A DNA stretch of 38,558 nt, taken from an uncultured Oscillospiraceae bacterium. Its GTDB lineage: Bacteria; Bacillota; Clostridia; Oscillospirales; Oscillospiraceae. The translations under genes and the position numbers were made by a program. Location: positions 1 through 38,558 of the forward strand of contig CAKTLG010000015.1 of assembly GCA_934572465.1 (NCBI GenBank), written 5' to 3'. Below, in pieces: positions 24,999 to 32,793 of the stretch. Position 1 is the first letter of the stretch. Every line of letters starts with the position of its first letter. The notes under the pieces were generated by a model, which did not search any database, was not told the origin of the DNA, and worked only from the letters and a program-made list of their open reading frames with translations.

Positions 24999-26344
24999 GC
25001 TTTGGTCAGTTCCTCTACGATCTTTTCAAAGTGCATGGAGTGCGACGCCTTGACGAGCATCGCCGTATCCGGCGCGAACGCCGCCCTGACGGCGTCCATC
25101 GCCTCGTCCACGCCCGCAAACCACTGCGCAGAGGGGTTCCCTTCTCTAAAGTATTTCGCCCGCTCGCCGATGGCGATCACAGTGTCGATGCCGAGCTCGC
25201 CCGTGAGCGCGCCGATCTCGCGGTGCGCCCGCTCGGTGAGCCCACCAAGCTCCGCCATGTCGCCGATGACGGCGGCCGTTTTTCCGCCGCTCGCGGCCAG
25301 CACGCGCAGCGAGGCCGCCATCGACTGGGGGCCGGCGTTGTAGCAGTCGTCGAGCAGGCGGCGGTTTTCCGAAAGCCGGAGCACGTGCATCCGCGAGCCG
25401 GACGGCTCATAGGCGGCGACGCCGCGCTCGATCTCCTCTTTCGTTTCCCCGAGGTATTCGCCGATGTCCGCGGCCATCGCCGCGGCGTAGACCATGTGCG
25501 TCCCCGGTGCGGGGATGGAGAGCGCGTAGCGCTCCTTCTTCGTCGTCACGGCGCAGCGCACGCCGTCGATGCCGAGGTCTTCGACCTCGCTGACGCGGAC
25601 ATCGCAGTGCTCGGACAGGCCGCAGCGCAGGATCTTCTGCGGCAGCGAGACGGTATTCAGCAGCGCATCGTCGCCGTTTAAGACGGCAAGCCCGTCGGGG
25701 CTGAGGTTTTCAAAGATCTCGCACTTGGCCTTCAGGATGTTCTCGCGCGAGCCGAGGTATTCGATGTGCATATCGCCGACGTTCGTGATGACGGCGATGT
25801 CGGGCTTCACCATCTCGCCGAGGTAGCGGATCTGCCCCGCGCGGTCCATGCCCGTCTCGATCACCGCCGCCTGATGCGCGCGGGAAAGCCCCAGCAGCGT
25901 CTGCGGCGTGCCAATCTCGTTATTGTAGTTGGCCGCGGTCTTGAGCGTGTTGAATTTCGCGCCCAGCACCGAGGCGATCATCTCCTTCGTCGTCGTCTTG
26001 CCGACGCTGCCCGTCACCTGCACGACGGGAAGGTTAAAGCGCGCGCGGTACCACGCGGCCAGGTCCTTGAGGGCAAGCAGCGTGTCGGGCACCCTGATGC
26101 AGAATTTCCCGGGAAACAGCGTTTCCGGTACGCGCGCGCACAGACAGCCCGCCGCGCCGTTTTCCAGCGCCTTTGCCATGTAGTCGTGTCCGTCGAAGCG
26201 CTCGCCGGCGAGCGGCAGGAAGACCTCGCCCTCCTTAACGGTGCGGCTGTCGGTGTTCACGCCGAGGAGCTTTGTCGTTTCATCCCCCTGTAAGAGCGTG
26301 CCGCGCACCGCCGCGCACAGCTCCTTTACCGTGATCGGTTCCAT
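24995..26344 (-). CDS. murF: UDP-N-acetylmuramoyl-tripeptide-D-alanyl-D-alanine ligase
   Basis: Adds D-Ala-D-Ala to the UDP-MurNAc-tripeptide, the last cytoplasmic step of the muropeptide. 449 residues, normal length. The N-terminal substrate domain carries NTDSRTVKEGEVFLPLAGERFDGH in pattern, the ATP loop is TGSVGKTTTK (111-120), and YNNEIGTPQTLL and TNVGDMHIEYLGS follow in the central domain. The start codon directly abuts the ddl stop with no gap, and the end overlaps the ABC-F gene by four bases. Placement after ddl makes biochemical sense because MurF uses the Ddl product. Confidence 0.97.
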   Translation of the reverse strand: MEPITVKELCAAVRGTLLQGDETTKLLGVNTDSRTVKEGEVFLPLAGERFDGHDYMAKALENGAAGCLCARVPETLFPGKFCIRVPDTLLALKDLAAWYRARFNLPVVQVTGSVGKTTTKEMIASVLGAKFNTLKTAANYNNEIGTPQTLLGLSRAHQAAVIETGMDRAGQIRYLGEMVKPDIAVITNVGDMHIEYLGSRENILKAKCEIFENLSPDGLAVLNGDDALLNTVSLPQKILRCGLSEHCDVRVSEVEDLGIDGVRCAVTTKKERYALSIPAPGTHMVYAAAMAADIGEYLGETKEEIERGVAAYEPSGSRMHVLRLSENRRLLDDCYNAGPQSMAASLRVLAASGGKTAAVIGDMAELGGLTERAHREIGALTGELGIDTVIAIGERAKYFREGNPSAQWFAGVDEAMDAVRAAFAPDTAMLVKASHSMHFEKIVEELTKA

Positions 26345-27397
26345 TTACAGTCCCCTTTTCTGCTTCAGCGATTCGTCCACGATCCTCTGGCACAGCTCCT
26401 CATAGCTGATGCCGACCGCCGCCGCCTCCTGCGGAAGCAGGCTCGTCGGCGTCATGCCCGGCAGCGTGTTGATCTCGAGGAAGTACGGCGTGCCGTCGCT
26501 CGTGACGATGAAGTCCGCGCGGGCGTAAACGCTCAGCCCCAGCATCCGGTAGACTGTCTCGGTCGCGGCGCGCACGCGCGCTTCCCAGTCCTCGGGGATG
26601 GGGGCGGGGCAGATCTCCTCCGCCGCGCCGGCCTGATACTTGTTCGCATAGTCGTAAAAGCCCGTCTTCGGGATGATCTCGATTGAGGGCAGCGCCTTGC
26701 CCGCGAGGATGCCGACCTGGATCTCGCGGCCCTTGATGTACTGCTCGAGCACGACCTGCGCGCCGAAGGCAAGGCACTCCTCCAGCGCCGCCCGCAGCTC
26801 CGCGCCCGTATGCGCGATGGAAACGCCGACGGACGAGCCGTTGGCGACCGGCTTGACGACGCACGGCAGCTTTGTCTCGGAAACAAGGCGCGCAATGCCG
26901 TCTTCGGTGTAGCGCACAGTGCGCCACTGCGGCGTGATGACATATTCCGACACCAGACGCTTCGTCAGATCCTTATCCATGGCGATGGCGCTTGATAAGT
27001 AACCCGCGCCAGTGTAGGGGATGCCGAGCAGGTCGAACGCGGCCTGAACGCGGCCATCCTCGCCGCAGGTGCCGTGCAGCGCAAGAAAGACGACGTCCGC
27101 CCCGGCGCACACCTCGAGCACGCCGCGGCCGAACAGGCTGCGGCTTTCATCGCCGCGGCAGGCGCGCACGGCGGCAAGGTCCGGCTCCGCCTCGGCCACG
27201 GAATAGTCCGCGCAGAAGCCGTCCGGCACATTGAAAATGTCCTCAAGCGCACCGTCATAGCCTGCAAGCCCCAAAAACATATCCACCAGAATGGCCTGAT
27301 GGCCCAGCGAACGCAGCGCGCGGCATATTTTATTGCCGCTTGAAAGCGAGACGTTCCGCTCCATACTCAGCCCGCCCGCCAGAACAACGATCTTCAT
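26345..27397 (-). CDS. ddl: D-alanine-D-alanine ligase
   Basis: ATP-grasp enzyme joining two D-alanines; 350 residues, the longer Gram-positive form. Motifs are SMERNVSLSSG near the N-terminus, ALHGTCGEDG, VVKPVANGSSVGVS, the omega-loop FYDYANKY, and FLEINTLPGMT. The tyrosine in FYDYANKY indicates D-Ala rather than D-lactate or D-serine as second substrate, so no vancomycin-resistance-type ligase is implied. The ATG at 27397 has GGAGG nine bases upstream; the longer frame adds 13 unlikely residues. It is the first gene of the nine-gene operon. Confidence 0.96.
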   Translation of the reverse strand: MKIVVLAGGLSMERNVSLSSGNKICRALRSLGHQAILVDMFLGLAGYDGALEDIFNVPDGFCADYSVAEAEPDLAAVRACRGDESRSLFGRGVLEVCAGADVVFLALHGTCGEDGRVQAAFDLLGIPYTGAGYLSSAIAMDKDLTKRLVSEYVITPQWRTVRYTEDGIARLVSETKLPCVVKPVANGSSVGVSIAHTGAELRAALEECLAFGAQVVLEQYIKGREIQVGILAGKALPSIEIIPKTGFYDYANKYQAGAAEEICPAPIPEDWEARVRAATETVYRMLGLSVYARADFIVTSDGTPYFLEINTLPGMTPTSLLPQEAAAVGISYEELCQRIVDESLKQKRGL

Positions 27398-27462
27398 GAT
27401 CTGATCCCTCCTTTTGAAAAAAGGCTCTGCATCCATCTCTAATCCATACTATTCTAATTTAT

Positions 27463-27491
27463 ACTTTACCACAGCTTTTTCCCAAATACAA
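27463..27491 (-). promoter_or_regulatory. Promoter of the ddl operon
   Basis: TTGTAT (27486-27491), a 17-base spacer and TAAAGT (27463-27468) with an extended -10 TG, on the minus strand, about 65 bases before the ddl ATG. It begins immediately after the terminator of the upstream SLH gene. Confidence 0.55.
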
Positions 27492-27494
27492 GCA

Positions 27495-27524
27495 AAAGAG
27501 GACGGCGCGGACGCCGTCCTCTTT
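27495..27524 (-). terminator. Terminator of the SLH surface-protein gene
   Basis: A perfect 13-base-pair stem (27495-27507 with 27512-27524) with a four-base loop, followed by TTTT in total on the minus strand. It separates the SLH gene from the ddl operon. Confidence 0.9.
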
Positions 27525-27553
27525 CATATGCTCATGCCCCGCCGCGCCCGTTC

Positions 27554-28549
27554 TCAGCCAAACAGGCCGGAGAGCAGCCCGCCGCCGGCCCTGCTCTCCT
27601 TCAGGGTCATCGCCGCGCTCAAAAGCTCCGCCGCCTGCGCGCGCGTCACGCCGGAGCGCATCTCCTCGGCAGAGAAGCGGCCGCTCTCGATCACGCTGAC
27701 CGATTCCAGATTCGCGACCGCCTGCGCGCACCATGCGTCTGCGGCGTCGTAGTCCGAAAGATCCACATCCGTCACACGCAGGAGTCTGTTCAGCACGACC
27801 GCCGCTTCGTTGAGCGTGATGCCGTCGCCCGCACGGAAGGCAACGCCCTCCGCCGTGCCAACGCCCGAGATCACGCCCGCGTTCAGCGCGCTCACGGCCC
27901 AGCCCTTGGCCCAGGTCGGAATGCTCGCGTCGTCGCAGAAGCCCGTCATGCTGACCTCCTCGGCCTGAAGGTCCATGGCCGCGAGCGCCATGGCGACGAA
28001 CTCCCCGCGCGTGAGCGTGCGCTGCGGCTCAAAGAACCAGCTCTCGCCGACCTTCGCGCCGACGAATACGCCGTGCTCGGCAAGATCAACCGCCGCCGTG
28101 TGGGCGGGATCGCCCTGCATATCGGCGTAAAAGACGCCGCTCGACGCGCGCTCAACGGTGATGCGCACCGTTGCGGGCAGCGAGACGTTGCCCTCCTCAT
28201 CGACCGCGGTGAAGGTGAAGCTGTCCGCGCCGAGCTTGCCCGTCGGGGTGTAAACAAAGCCGAGGCCGTCCTCTGTGAGCGCCGCCGTGCCCTTCTTCGG
28301 CTGCGTGACGATGTCGAACGCCAGTGCGCCGCCCTCGTTGTCCACGGCGCGGAACGCGCCCTCATACGCTACGCCGCGATAGGCGCGGATCTCCATGTTT
28401 TCCGCAACGGGCGCGCCGTCGGCCGCGCGGGGCGTCTCCTTCTCCCTGCCGAACAGCGCCGACACGCTTTGCAGCGGGATGAGCGTGAGCAGCAGGATCG
28501 CCATGACGAACGGCAGCGCGCGCCACAGCCTTTGCTTCCTCTGATCCAT
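27554..28549 (-). CDS. Secreted protein with an Ig/cadherin-like domain and three SLH repeats
   Basis: 331 residues. A signal peptide (positively charged start, hydrophobic 11-26, cleavage likely after VSA at 29-31) leads to one Ig/cadherin-like beta domain (about 48-134, with FVYTPTGKLGADSFTFTAVDEEGN). Three SLH repeats follow: about 137-191, 200-258 and 268-318. SLH repeats bind cell-wall polymers, so this is a wall-attached surface protein with a small exposed domain of unknown role. Start at the ATG with AAGGAG nine bases upstream. It precedes the ddl-murF operon in the same direction but is separated by a terminator; it is divergent from rplU. Confidence 0.88.
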   Translation of the reverse strand: MDQRKQRLWRALPFVMAILLLTLIPLQSVSALFGREKETPRAADGAPVAENMEIRAYRGVAYEGAFRAVDNEGGALAFDIVTQPKKGTAALTEDGLGFVYTPTGKLGADSFTFTAVDEEGNVSLPATVRITVERASSGVFYADMQGDPAHTAAVDLAEHGVFVGAKVGESWFFEPQRTLTRGEFVAMALAAMDLQAEEVSMTGFCDDASIPTWAKGWAVSALNAGVISGVGTAEGVAFRAGDGITLNEAAVVLNRLLRVTDVDLSDYDAADAWCAQAVANLESVSVIESGRFSAEEMRSGVTRAQAAELLSAAMTLKESRAGGGLLSGLFG

Positions 28550-28644
28550 AGTGCAACTCTCCTTTTATTCAAAATGATCTGCCGTTATTCTCTGCGCGGC
28601 GGAGAAAAATATGCAAATACGCGGGAAACTCATAGAAAAACCGC

Positions 28645-28673
28645 TTGACTTTCCCTTTCTTCGCTGTTATAAT
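28645..28673 (+). promoter_or_regulatory. Strong sigma-A promoter of rplU-prp-rpmA
   Basis: TTGACT (28645-28650), a 17-base spacer and perfect TATAAT (28668-28673), with TG one base before the -10 box. It gives a leader of about 80 bases before rplU. Confidence 0.85.
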
Positions 28674-28679
28674 CGGAAA

Positions 28680-28762
28680 GCCGCTTTGAATGGGCATAAA
28701 GTTCCGGCCTTTGCCGAACGCCCCCGAGAGCGAGTCCGTAATCAAGGAAAGAGGTGCAAGCA
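28680..28762 (+). promoter_or_regulatory. Candidate L21 leader RNA upstream of rplU
   Basis: The 5' leader can fold into GGGC (28692-28695) with GCCC (28720-28723) enclosing a seven-pair hairpin (28701-28708 with 28713-28719, one bulge). Firmicute rplU genes commonly carry an autoregulatory L21 leader here. The fold seen is compatible, but the match to the known family was not computed. Confidence 0.5.
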
Positions 28763-29074
28763 ATGCAAGCGATCATCGTTACCGGCGGCAAGCAGTATGT
28801 TGTGAATGAGGGCGACACCCTGTTCATCGAGAAGCTCCCCGTCGAGGCGGGCGACGCCGTGACTTTCGATCAGGTCCTGGCGATCGTCGACGGCGAAAAT
28901 ACCAAGTTCGGCACTCCCGTGGTGGAGGGCGCGAAGGTGGACGCCACTGTCGTCAAGAACGGCAAGGGCAAGAAGGTCCGCGTCTACAAGTACAAGGCGA
29001 AGAAGGGCTATCACAAGCGTCAGGGCCATCGTCAGCCTTATACCAAGGTCGAGATCGGCAAGATCACGGTCTAA
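28763..29074 (+). CDS. rplU: 50S ribosomal protein L21
   Basis: 103-residue 23S rRNA-binding protein. [18 protein letters not shown] at the N-terminus and [22 protein letters not shown] at the C-terminus are diagnostic. The ATG at 28763 has GAGGTG six bases upstream; a GTG nine bases earlier lies inside that ribosome binding site and is rejected. It is followed after three bases by prp, the standard firmicute order. Confidence 0.98.
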   Translation: MQAIIVTGGKQYVVNEGDTLFIEKLPVEAGDAVTFDQVLAIVDGENTKFGTPVVEGAKVDATVVKNGKGKKVRVYKYKAKKGYHKRQGHRQPYTKVEIGKITV

Positions 29075-29077
29075 GAC

Positions 29078-29407
29078 ATGACCACCGTCACATTTCTCAC
29101 AGAGGGAAAGCGCATCATCGGTTTTGATGCCAAGGGCCACAGCGGTTACAGCGAAGCGGGCAGCGACATCGTCTGCGCGGCGATCACAAGCGCGATCCGC
29201 CTTGTGGAAAGCACCGTGAACGACGTGCTCGGCCTCGCCGCCTCCGTCAAGGTCCATGAACGCTCCGGCGCTGTGGAATTCCGGCTCCCCGGCGGTCTTT
29301 CCGCCGCGAACGAGAGCACCTGTCAGGCGCTTTTAACGGCCCTGATGCTGCTCTTTTCCGAGCTGCACAGCGAATATCCGGACAATATCGAAGTCATGGA
29401 GGCGTGA
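29078..29407 (+). CDS. prp: Ribosomal-processing cysteine protease Prp
   Basis: 109-residue protease that removes the N-terminal extension of L27. The catalytic His21 in GHSGYSEAG and Cys33 in SDIVCAA are both present. It lies between rplU and rpmA, the universal position for organisms whose L27 is made with the extension. The start is three bases after the rplU stop, so translation is likely coupled. Confidence 0.96.
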   Translation: MTTVTFLTEGKRIIGFDAKGHSGYSEAGSDIVCAAITSAIRLVESTVNDVLGLAASVKVHERSGAVEFRLPGGLSAANESTCQALLTALMLLFSELHSEYPDNIEVMEA

Positions 29408-29450
29408 GCCTCCTGTCCCGATCATCTTACAGAAAGGATGGCAACTCACC

Positions 29451-29732
29451 ATGCTGAACATCGGTCTTCAGTTTTTCGCCCACAAGAAGGGCGGCGGCTC
29501 CACCAAGAACGGCCGTGACTCCAACGCCAAGCGCCTTGGCCCCAAGCGCGCTGACGGTCAGTTCGTTCTCGCCGGCAACATTCTTGTGCGCCAGCGCGGC
29601 ACCCACATCCATCCGGGCGTCAACGTCGGTATCGGCTCTGACGATACTCTCTACGCCAAGGAGAGCGGCGTGCTCCGCTTTGAGCGTCTCGGCAAGGATC
29701 GTAAGCAGGCCTCTGTTTACCCCGCCGAGTAA
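29451..29732 (+). CDS. rpmA: 50S ribosomal protein L27 with cleavable N-terminal extension
   Basis: 93-residue precursor. The first nine residues MLNIGLQFF form the extension that Prp cuts, leaving [15 protein letters not shown] as the mature N-terminus that reaches the peptidyl transferase centre. The AAAGGATGG-type ribosome binding site and ATG are clear. A strong terminator follows, and unlike the common order obgE is not the next gene. Confidence 0.97.
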   Translation: MLNIGLQFFAHKKGGGSTKNGRDSNAKRLGPKRADGQFVLAGNILVRQRGTHIHPGVNVGIGSDDTLYAKESGVLRFERLGKDRKQASVYPAE

Positions 29733-29742
29733 TCGAGCAAGG

Positions 29743-29775
29743 AAGGACCCCGAGCAGACGCTCGGGGTCCTTTTT
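29743..29775 (+). terminator. Terminator of rplU-prp-rpmA
   Basis: AAGGACCCCGAGC pairs with GCTCGGGGTCCTT (13 base pairs, AGAC loop), followed by TTT. It lies only 38 bases before the HAD gene, which has no visible promoter of its own, so some read-through is likely. Confidence 0.92.
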
Positions 29776-29810
29776 CCGTGATACTGCACACCGGAGCAAA
29801 GGAGACGACC

Positions 29811-30488
29811 ATGATCAAAGCAGTTCTGATGGACATTGACGATACGCTGCTGGACTTTGGCCAGAGCGCCCGCGCCGCGATGCGGCAGGCGTTCGCGGAA
29901 TACGGCCTGCCCTTTTCCGAGCAGGCCTACGCGGCGTTCACCCGCGTTAACGACACGCTGTGGCAGGCCCTTGAGCGCGGCGAGCTCGACGCGCAGGAGC
30001 TGTTCGCGCGCCGCTGGAACGCGATTTTTTCAGTGCTCGGCATTGACGCTGACGGCCCTGCGTTTGAGCAGCGGTTTCTGGCGCTGCTGCATTCGACCGC
30101 CGTCCCCGTTGACGGCGCGGCGGAGATCTGCTCCTATCTCAGCGGCAGATATATCCTCTGCGCGGCAAGCAACGCCTTCCACGACCAGCAGGTCAACCGC
30201 CTGACCCTCGCGGGGCTGATGCCGTACTTTTCCCACGTTTTCGTCTCGGAGACGCTGGGCTTCCGCAAGCCCCAGAAGGAGTTTTTCGACGCCTGCCTTG
30301 CCCGCCTCCCCGGCGTGGCCGCGGACGAGTGCGTCATGATCGGCGACTCGCTGACCGCCGACGTCGCCGGCGGCAGAAACGCGGGCATGAAAACGATCTG
30401 GTACGATCACGCGCAGCGCCCCGTGCCGGAGGACTGTGCGGCCGACCAGACCGTCCTTTCGCTATTGGAGCTGAAAAGGCTGCTGTAG
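29811..30488 (+). CDS. HAD-family hydrolase (YjjG-like pyrimidine 5'-nucleotidase)
   Basis: 225-residue HAD phosphatase. Motif I is DIDDT (8-12, nucleophile D8), motif II the S of AASNAF, motif III the lysine in GFRKPQKEFF, and motif IV IGDSLTADVAGG. The overall pattern is closest to YjjG, a nucleotidase for pyrimidine and aberrant nucleotides, but close relatives act on other phosphates. The ATG at 29811 has GGAG upstream; a longer frame from 29778 overlaps the terminator. It converges on the lipoprotein gene with one base between stop codons and no terminator. Confidence 0.88.
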   Translation: MIKAVLMDIDDTLLDFGQSARAAMRQAFAEYGLPFSEQAYAAFTRVNDTLWQALERGELDAQELFARRWNAIFSVLGIDADGPAFEQRFLALLHSTAVPVDGAAEICSYLSGRYILCAASNAFHDQQVNRLTLAGLMPYFSHVFVSETLGFRKPQKEFFDACLARLPGVAADECVMIGDSLTADVAGGRNAGMKTIWYDHAQRPVPEDCAADQTVLSLLELKRLL

Positions 30489-30489
30489 C

Positions 30490-31323
30490 TCAGCTGATCG
30501 CCTCCATGCCGATGCTGTAGCCGTTCCAGCGGCCATCCTCGGTACACACCGCCTGGCAGCCGCTGAAGAAATACGCCCCCAGCGGCGAACGCCATTTTTC
30601 AGCGCGGAAGCAGACCGTCGGTGCGGAAGCGTTCTCCTCCTCCGCGCCGTCGTCCGGCGCGATCGTGAAGAGCAGCCCCTCGGGGAAGGAGTAGGCGGTG
30701 CTGCCGTCCTCGAGCTTTTCGGCGGCAAGATAGCCCTCCTCGCGCAGCTCGTCAAGGGTCATCGTCAGGCACTTCGCCTCGTGCCTGCCCGCGAACGTCC
30801 ACGCGACGGCGGCTTTTTCGCCGTCCGTCAGGCCGCCCGGGGCGCAGCTGAGATCCACGCTCACGAACTGCGCGCCGCCGTTGAGCCCCTCGTCCGCGTT
30901 CCACAGATCCTCGAGCACGCGCAGGTAAAGCCCGCAGAGGTCATACACGCCGCCGTCCGTCTCGCGCGAGAAGGACACGGCCATCACGGACGTGAACCTC
31001 ATCGGAAAGGTCTCCTGCACACCGCCGGTGTACCACACCTCGGCGCTCATGCCGTTCTCGATCGCGGAGGCGTCCACGCTGCTGCCGTCGAGATAGAGCG
31101 TCAGCCCCTCGAGCGGGAGGGTGTAGACCTCGCCCGCCGTCTTTCCCGCCAGCACGAGCGTGCCGTCGGCCGCGCCGCCCACCACGCGCAGCATTATCGT
31201 GTCCGCGCCCGCGTTCTGCGGCGCCGGCGCGGTGTCCTCCGGCGTCTCCTCCGCTTTTTTCGTGCAGGAGATCGCCAGCGCCGTCACCGCCACGGCGAGC
31301 ATCAGGGCCAGCATTCGTTTCAT
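30490..31323 (-). CDS. Putative lipoprotein of unknown function
   Basis: 277 residues. A lipobox-like signal (hydrophobic MLALMLAVAVTALAISC, Cys about 20) is followed by a Thr/Pro/Ala-rich linker (to about 40) and a beta-rich domain of unknown family. No catalytic motif is recognisable; an internal repeat is not evident. Position -3 of the lipobox is alanine rather than leucine, which is acceptable but not ideal. Upstream lies a good ECF-sigma-type promoter, so it may belong to an envelope stress regulon. It is inserted, in reverse, between rpmA and obgE. Not recognised from family knowledge. Confidence 0.75.
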   Translation of the reverse strand: MKRMLALMLAVAVTALAISCTKKAEETPEDTAPAPQNAGADTIMLRVVGGAADGTLVLAGKTAGEVYTLPLEGLTLYLDGSSVDASAIENGMSAEVWYTGGVQETFPMRFTSVMAVSFSRETDGGVYDLCGLYLRVLEDLWNADEGLNGGAQFVSVDLSCAPGGLTDGEKAAVAWTFAGRHEAKCLTMTLDELREEGYLAAEKLEDGSTAYSFPEGLLFTIAPDDGAEEENASAPTVCFRAEKWRSPLGAYFFSGCQAVCTEDGRWNGYSIGMEAIS

Positions 31324-31356
31324 GCTTTTCAGATCCTTTCCGTTCGTGTCTGTCCT

Positions 31357-31384
31357 TTAGACGGAGCCGGTGCGAAAAAGTTCC
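31357..31384 (-). promoter_or_regulatory. ECF-sigma-type promoter of the lipoprotein gene
   Basis: On the minus strand GGAAC (31380-31384) followed by a T run, then 16 bases, then CGTCTAA (31357-31363). This is the -35 GGAAC / -10 CGTC pattern of extracytoplasmic-function sigma factors. The predicted start point gives a leader of about 25-30 bases that includes AAAGGA, well placed for the ATG at 31323. No sigma-A promoter was found for this gene. Confidence 0.6.
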
Positions 31385-31432
31385 CGCCGCTTCGTTTATT
31401 TTTTGCTTTTCTTTGAAATTTGTCCGTTTTCC

Positions 31433-31461
31433 TTGACGAAGCACTGAAAAACGGATACACT
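31433..31461 (+). promoter_or_regulatory. Promoter of obgE
   Basis: TTGACG (31433-31438), a 17-base spacer and TACACT (31456-31461), about 30 bases before the obgE ATG at 31492, which has AAGGAGG. Confidence 0.6.
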
Positions 31462-31491
31462 ATTTGTTCAGGAATAACAAGGAGGTGCCAT

Positions 31492-32772
31492 ATGGCAGCA
31501 TCTTTTATCGATAAGGCGCGCATCCTGTGCCGCGCGGGCAAGGGCGGCAACGGCGCGGTGGCGTTCCACCGCGAGAAATACGTCTCCGCGGGCGGCCCCG
31601 ACGGCGGAGACGGCGGCAACGGCGGCAACATCGTCCTCGTGGTCGACGACAATATGTCGACGCTGATGGACTTCCGCTACAAGCGCAAGTACGTCGCCGA
31701 AAACGGCATGGACGGTCAGGGCGCGCGCAAATACGGCAAGCAGGGCAGGGATCTCACGATCCGCGTGCCGCGCGGCACCGTCGTGCGCGACGCGGAGTCC
31801 AACGAGATCATCAAGGATATGTCCGATCCCGCGCCGTTCATCCTCTGCCGCGGCGGCAAGGGCGGCTGGGGCAACGCGCACTTTGCAACGCCGACGCGGC
31901 AGGCCCCGCGCTTTGCCAAATCCGGCCTTGAAGGCGAGGAGCACGACGTCGTGCTCGAGCTGAAGCTTTTGGCTGACGTCGGCCTCATCGGCTTCCCGAA
32001 CGTCGGCAAGTCGACGCTTTTGTCCGTCGTTTCCAAGGCGCGCCCCAAGATCGCCAACTATCACTTCACCACGCTCTATCCCAACCTCGGCGTCGTATAT
32101 GTCGACGAGGGCGTTTCGTTCGTCATGGCCGACATCCCCGGCATCATCGAGGGAGCGGCCGAGGGCGCGGGGCTCGGCCACGACTTCCTGCGCCACATCG
32201 ACCGCTGCCGTCTGCTCGTCCACGTCGTTGACGTGTCGGGCAGCGAGGGGCGCGACCCCATCGCGGACTTCGACGCGATCAACGCCGAGCTTTCGCAGTA
32301 CTCCCCCGAGCTTGCCACCCGCCCGCAGATCGTCGTTGCGAACAAGACCGACATCATGGAGGACGAGAGCCTCCTTGAAAAGCTGCGCGCGCACGTAGAG
32401 CCGCTCGGCTATCCCCTCTTTGCCCTCTCCGCCGCGTCGCACACCGGCACGCGCGAGCTGACGCTCAAAATCGCCGAAAGGCTCGCAACGCTCCCGCCCG
32501 TCATCGTTTACGAGCCGGAGTACGTCCCCAAGCCCGTCAAGATCGACGCGAGCGAGCCGCTCCGGATCACCGTTGAGGACAACACCTATATCGTCGAGGG
32601 CAAGTGGCTCGAGCGCCTGATGAGCAACGTCAACTTCGGCGACTATGAGAGCCGGATGTTCTTCGACAAGATGCTGCGCGAAAACGGCGTTTTCCAGCAG
32701 CTTGAGGATCTCGGCATTCAGGACGGCGACATCGTGAGCATGTACGAGCTGGAGTTCGAGTACCAGCACTGA
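31492..32772 (+). CDS. obgE: GTPase Obg (CgtA)
   Basis: 426-residue GTPase involved in late 50S assembly and stress signalling. The glycine-rich Obg fold (KGGNGAVAFHREKY, GGPDGGDGGNGG) fills residues 1-158. The G domain has GFPNVGKST (167-175), DIPG (214-217) and NKTD (284-287). A C-terminal OCT domain ends the protein. The ATG with AAGGAGG upstream is the only sensible start. In most firmicutes it directly follows rpmA; here a phosphatase and a reverse lipoprotein gene lie between, and obgE has its own promoter. DUF6472 follows after 21 bases. Confidence 0.97.
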   Translation: MAASFIDKARILCRAGKGGNGAVAFHREKYVSAGGPDGGDGGNGGNIVLVVDDNMSTLMDFRYKRKYVAENGMDGQGARKYGKQGRDLTIRVPRGTVVRDAESNEIIKDMSDPAPFILCRGGKGGWGNAHFATPTRQAPRFAKSGLEGEEHDVVLELKLLADVGLIGFPNVGKSTLLSVVSKARPKIANYHFTTLYPNLGVVYVDEGVSFVMADIPGIIEGAAEGAGLGHDFLRHIDRCRLLVHVVDVSGSEGRDPIADFDAINAELSQYSPELATRPQIVVANKTDIMEDESLLEKLRAHVEPLGYPLFALSAASHTGTRELTLKIAERLATLPPVIVYEPEYVPKPVKIDASEPLRITVEDNTYIVEGKWLERLMSNVNFGDYESRMFFDKMLRENGVFQQLEDLGIQDGDIVSMYELEFEYQH

Positions 32773-32793
32773 TCACTTTCGGGAGATGATCTC

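Noticed and set aside
26345..27397. Possible vancomycin-resistance-type (D-lactate or D-serine) ligase
   Set aside because: The omega loop has FYDYANKY with the tyrosine of D-Ala-D-Ala ligases, the gene is next to murF, and no van genes are nearby.
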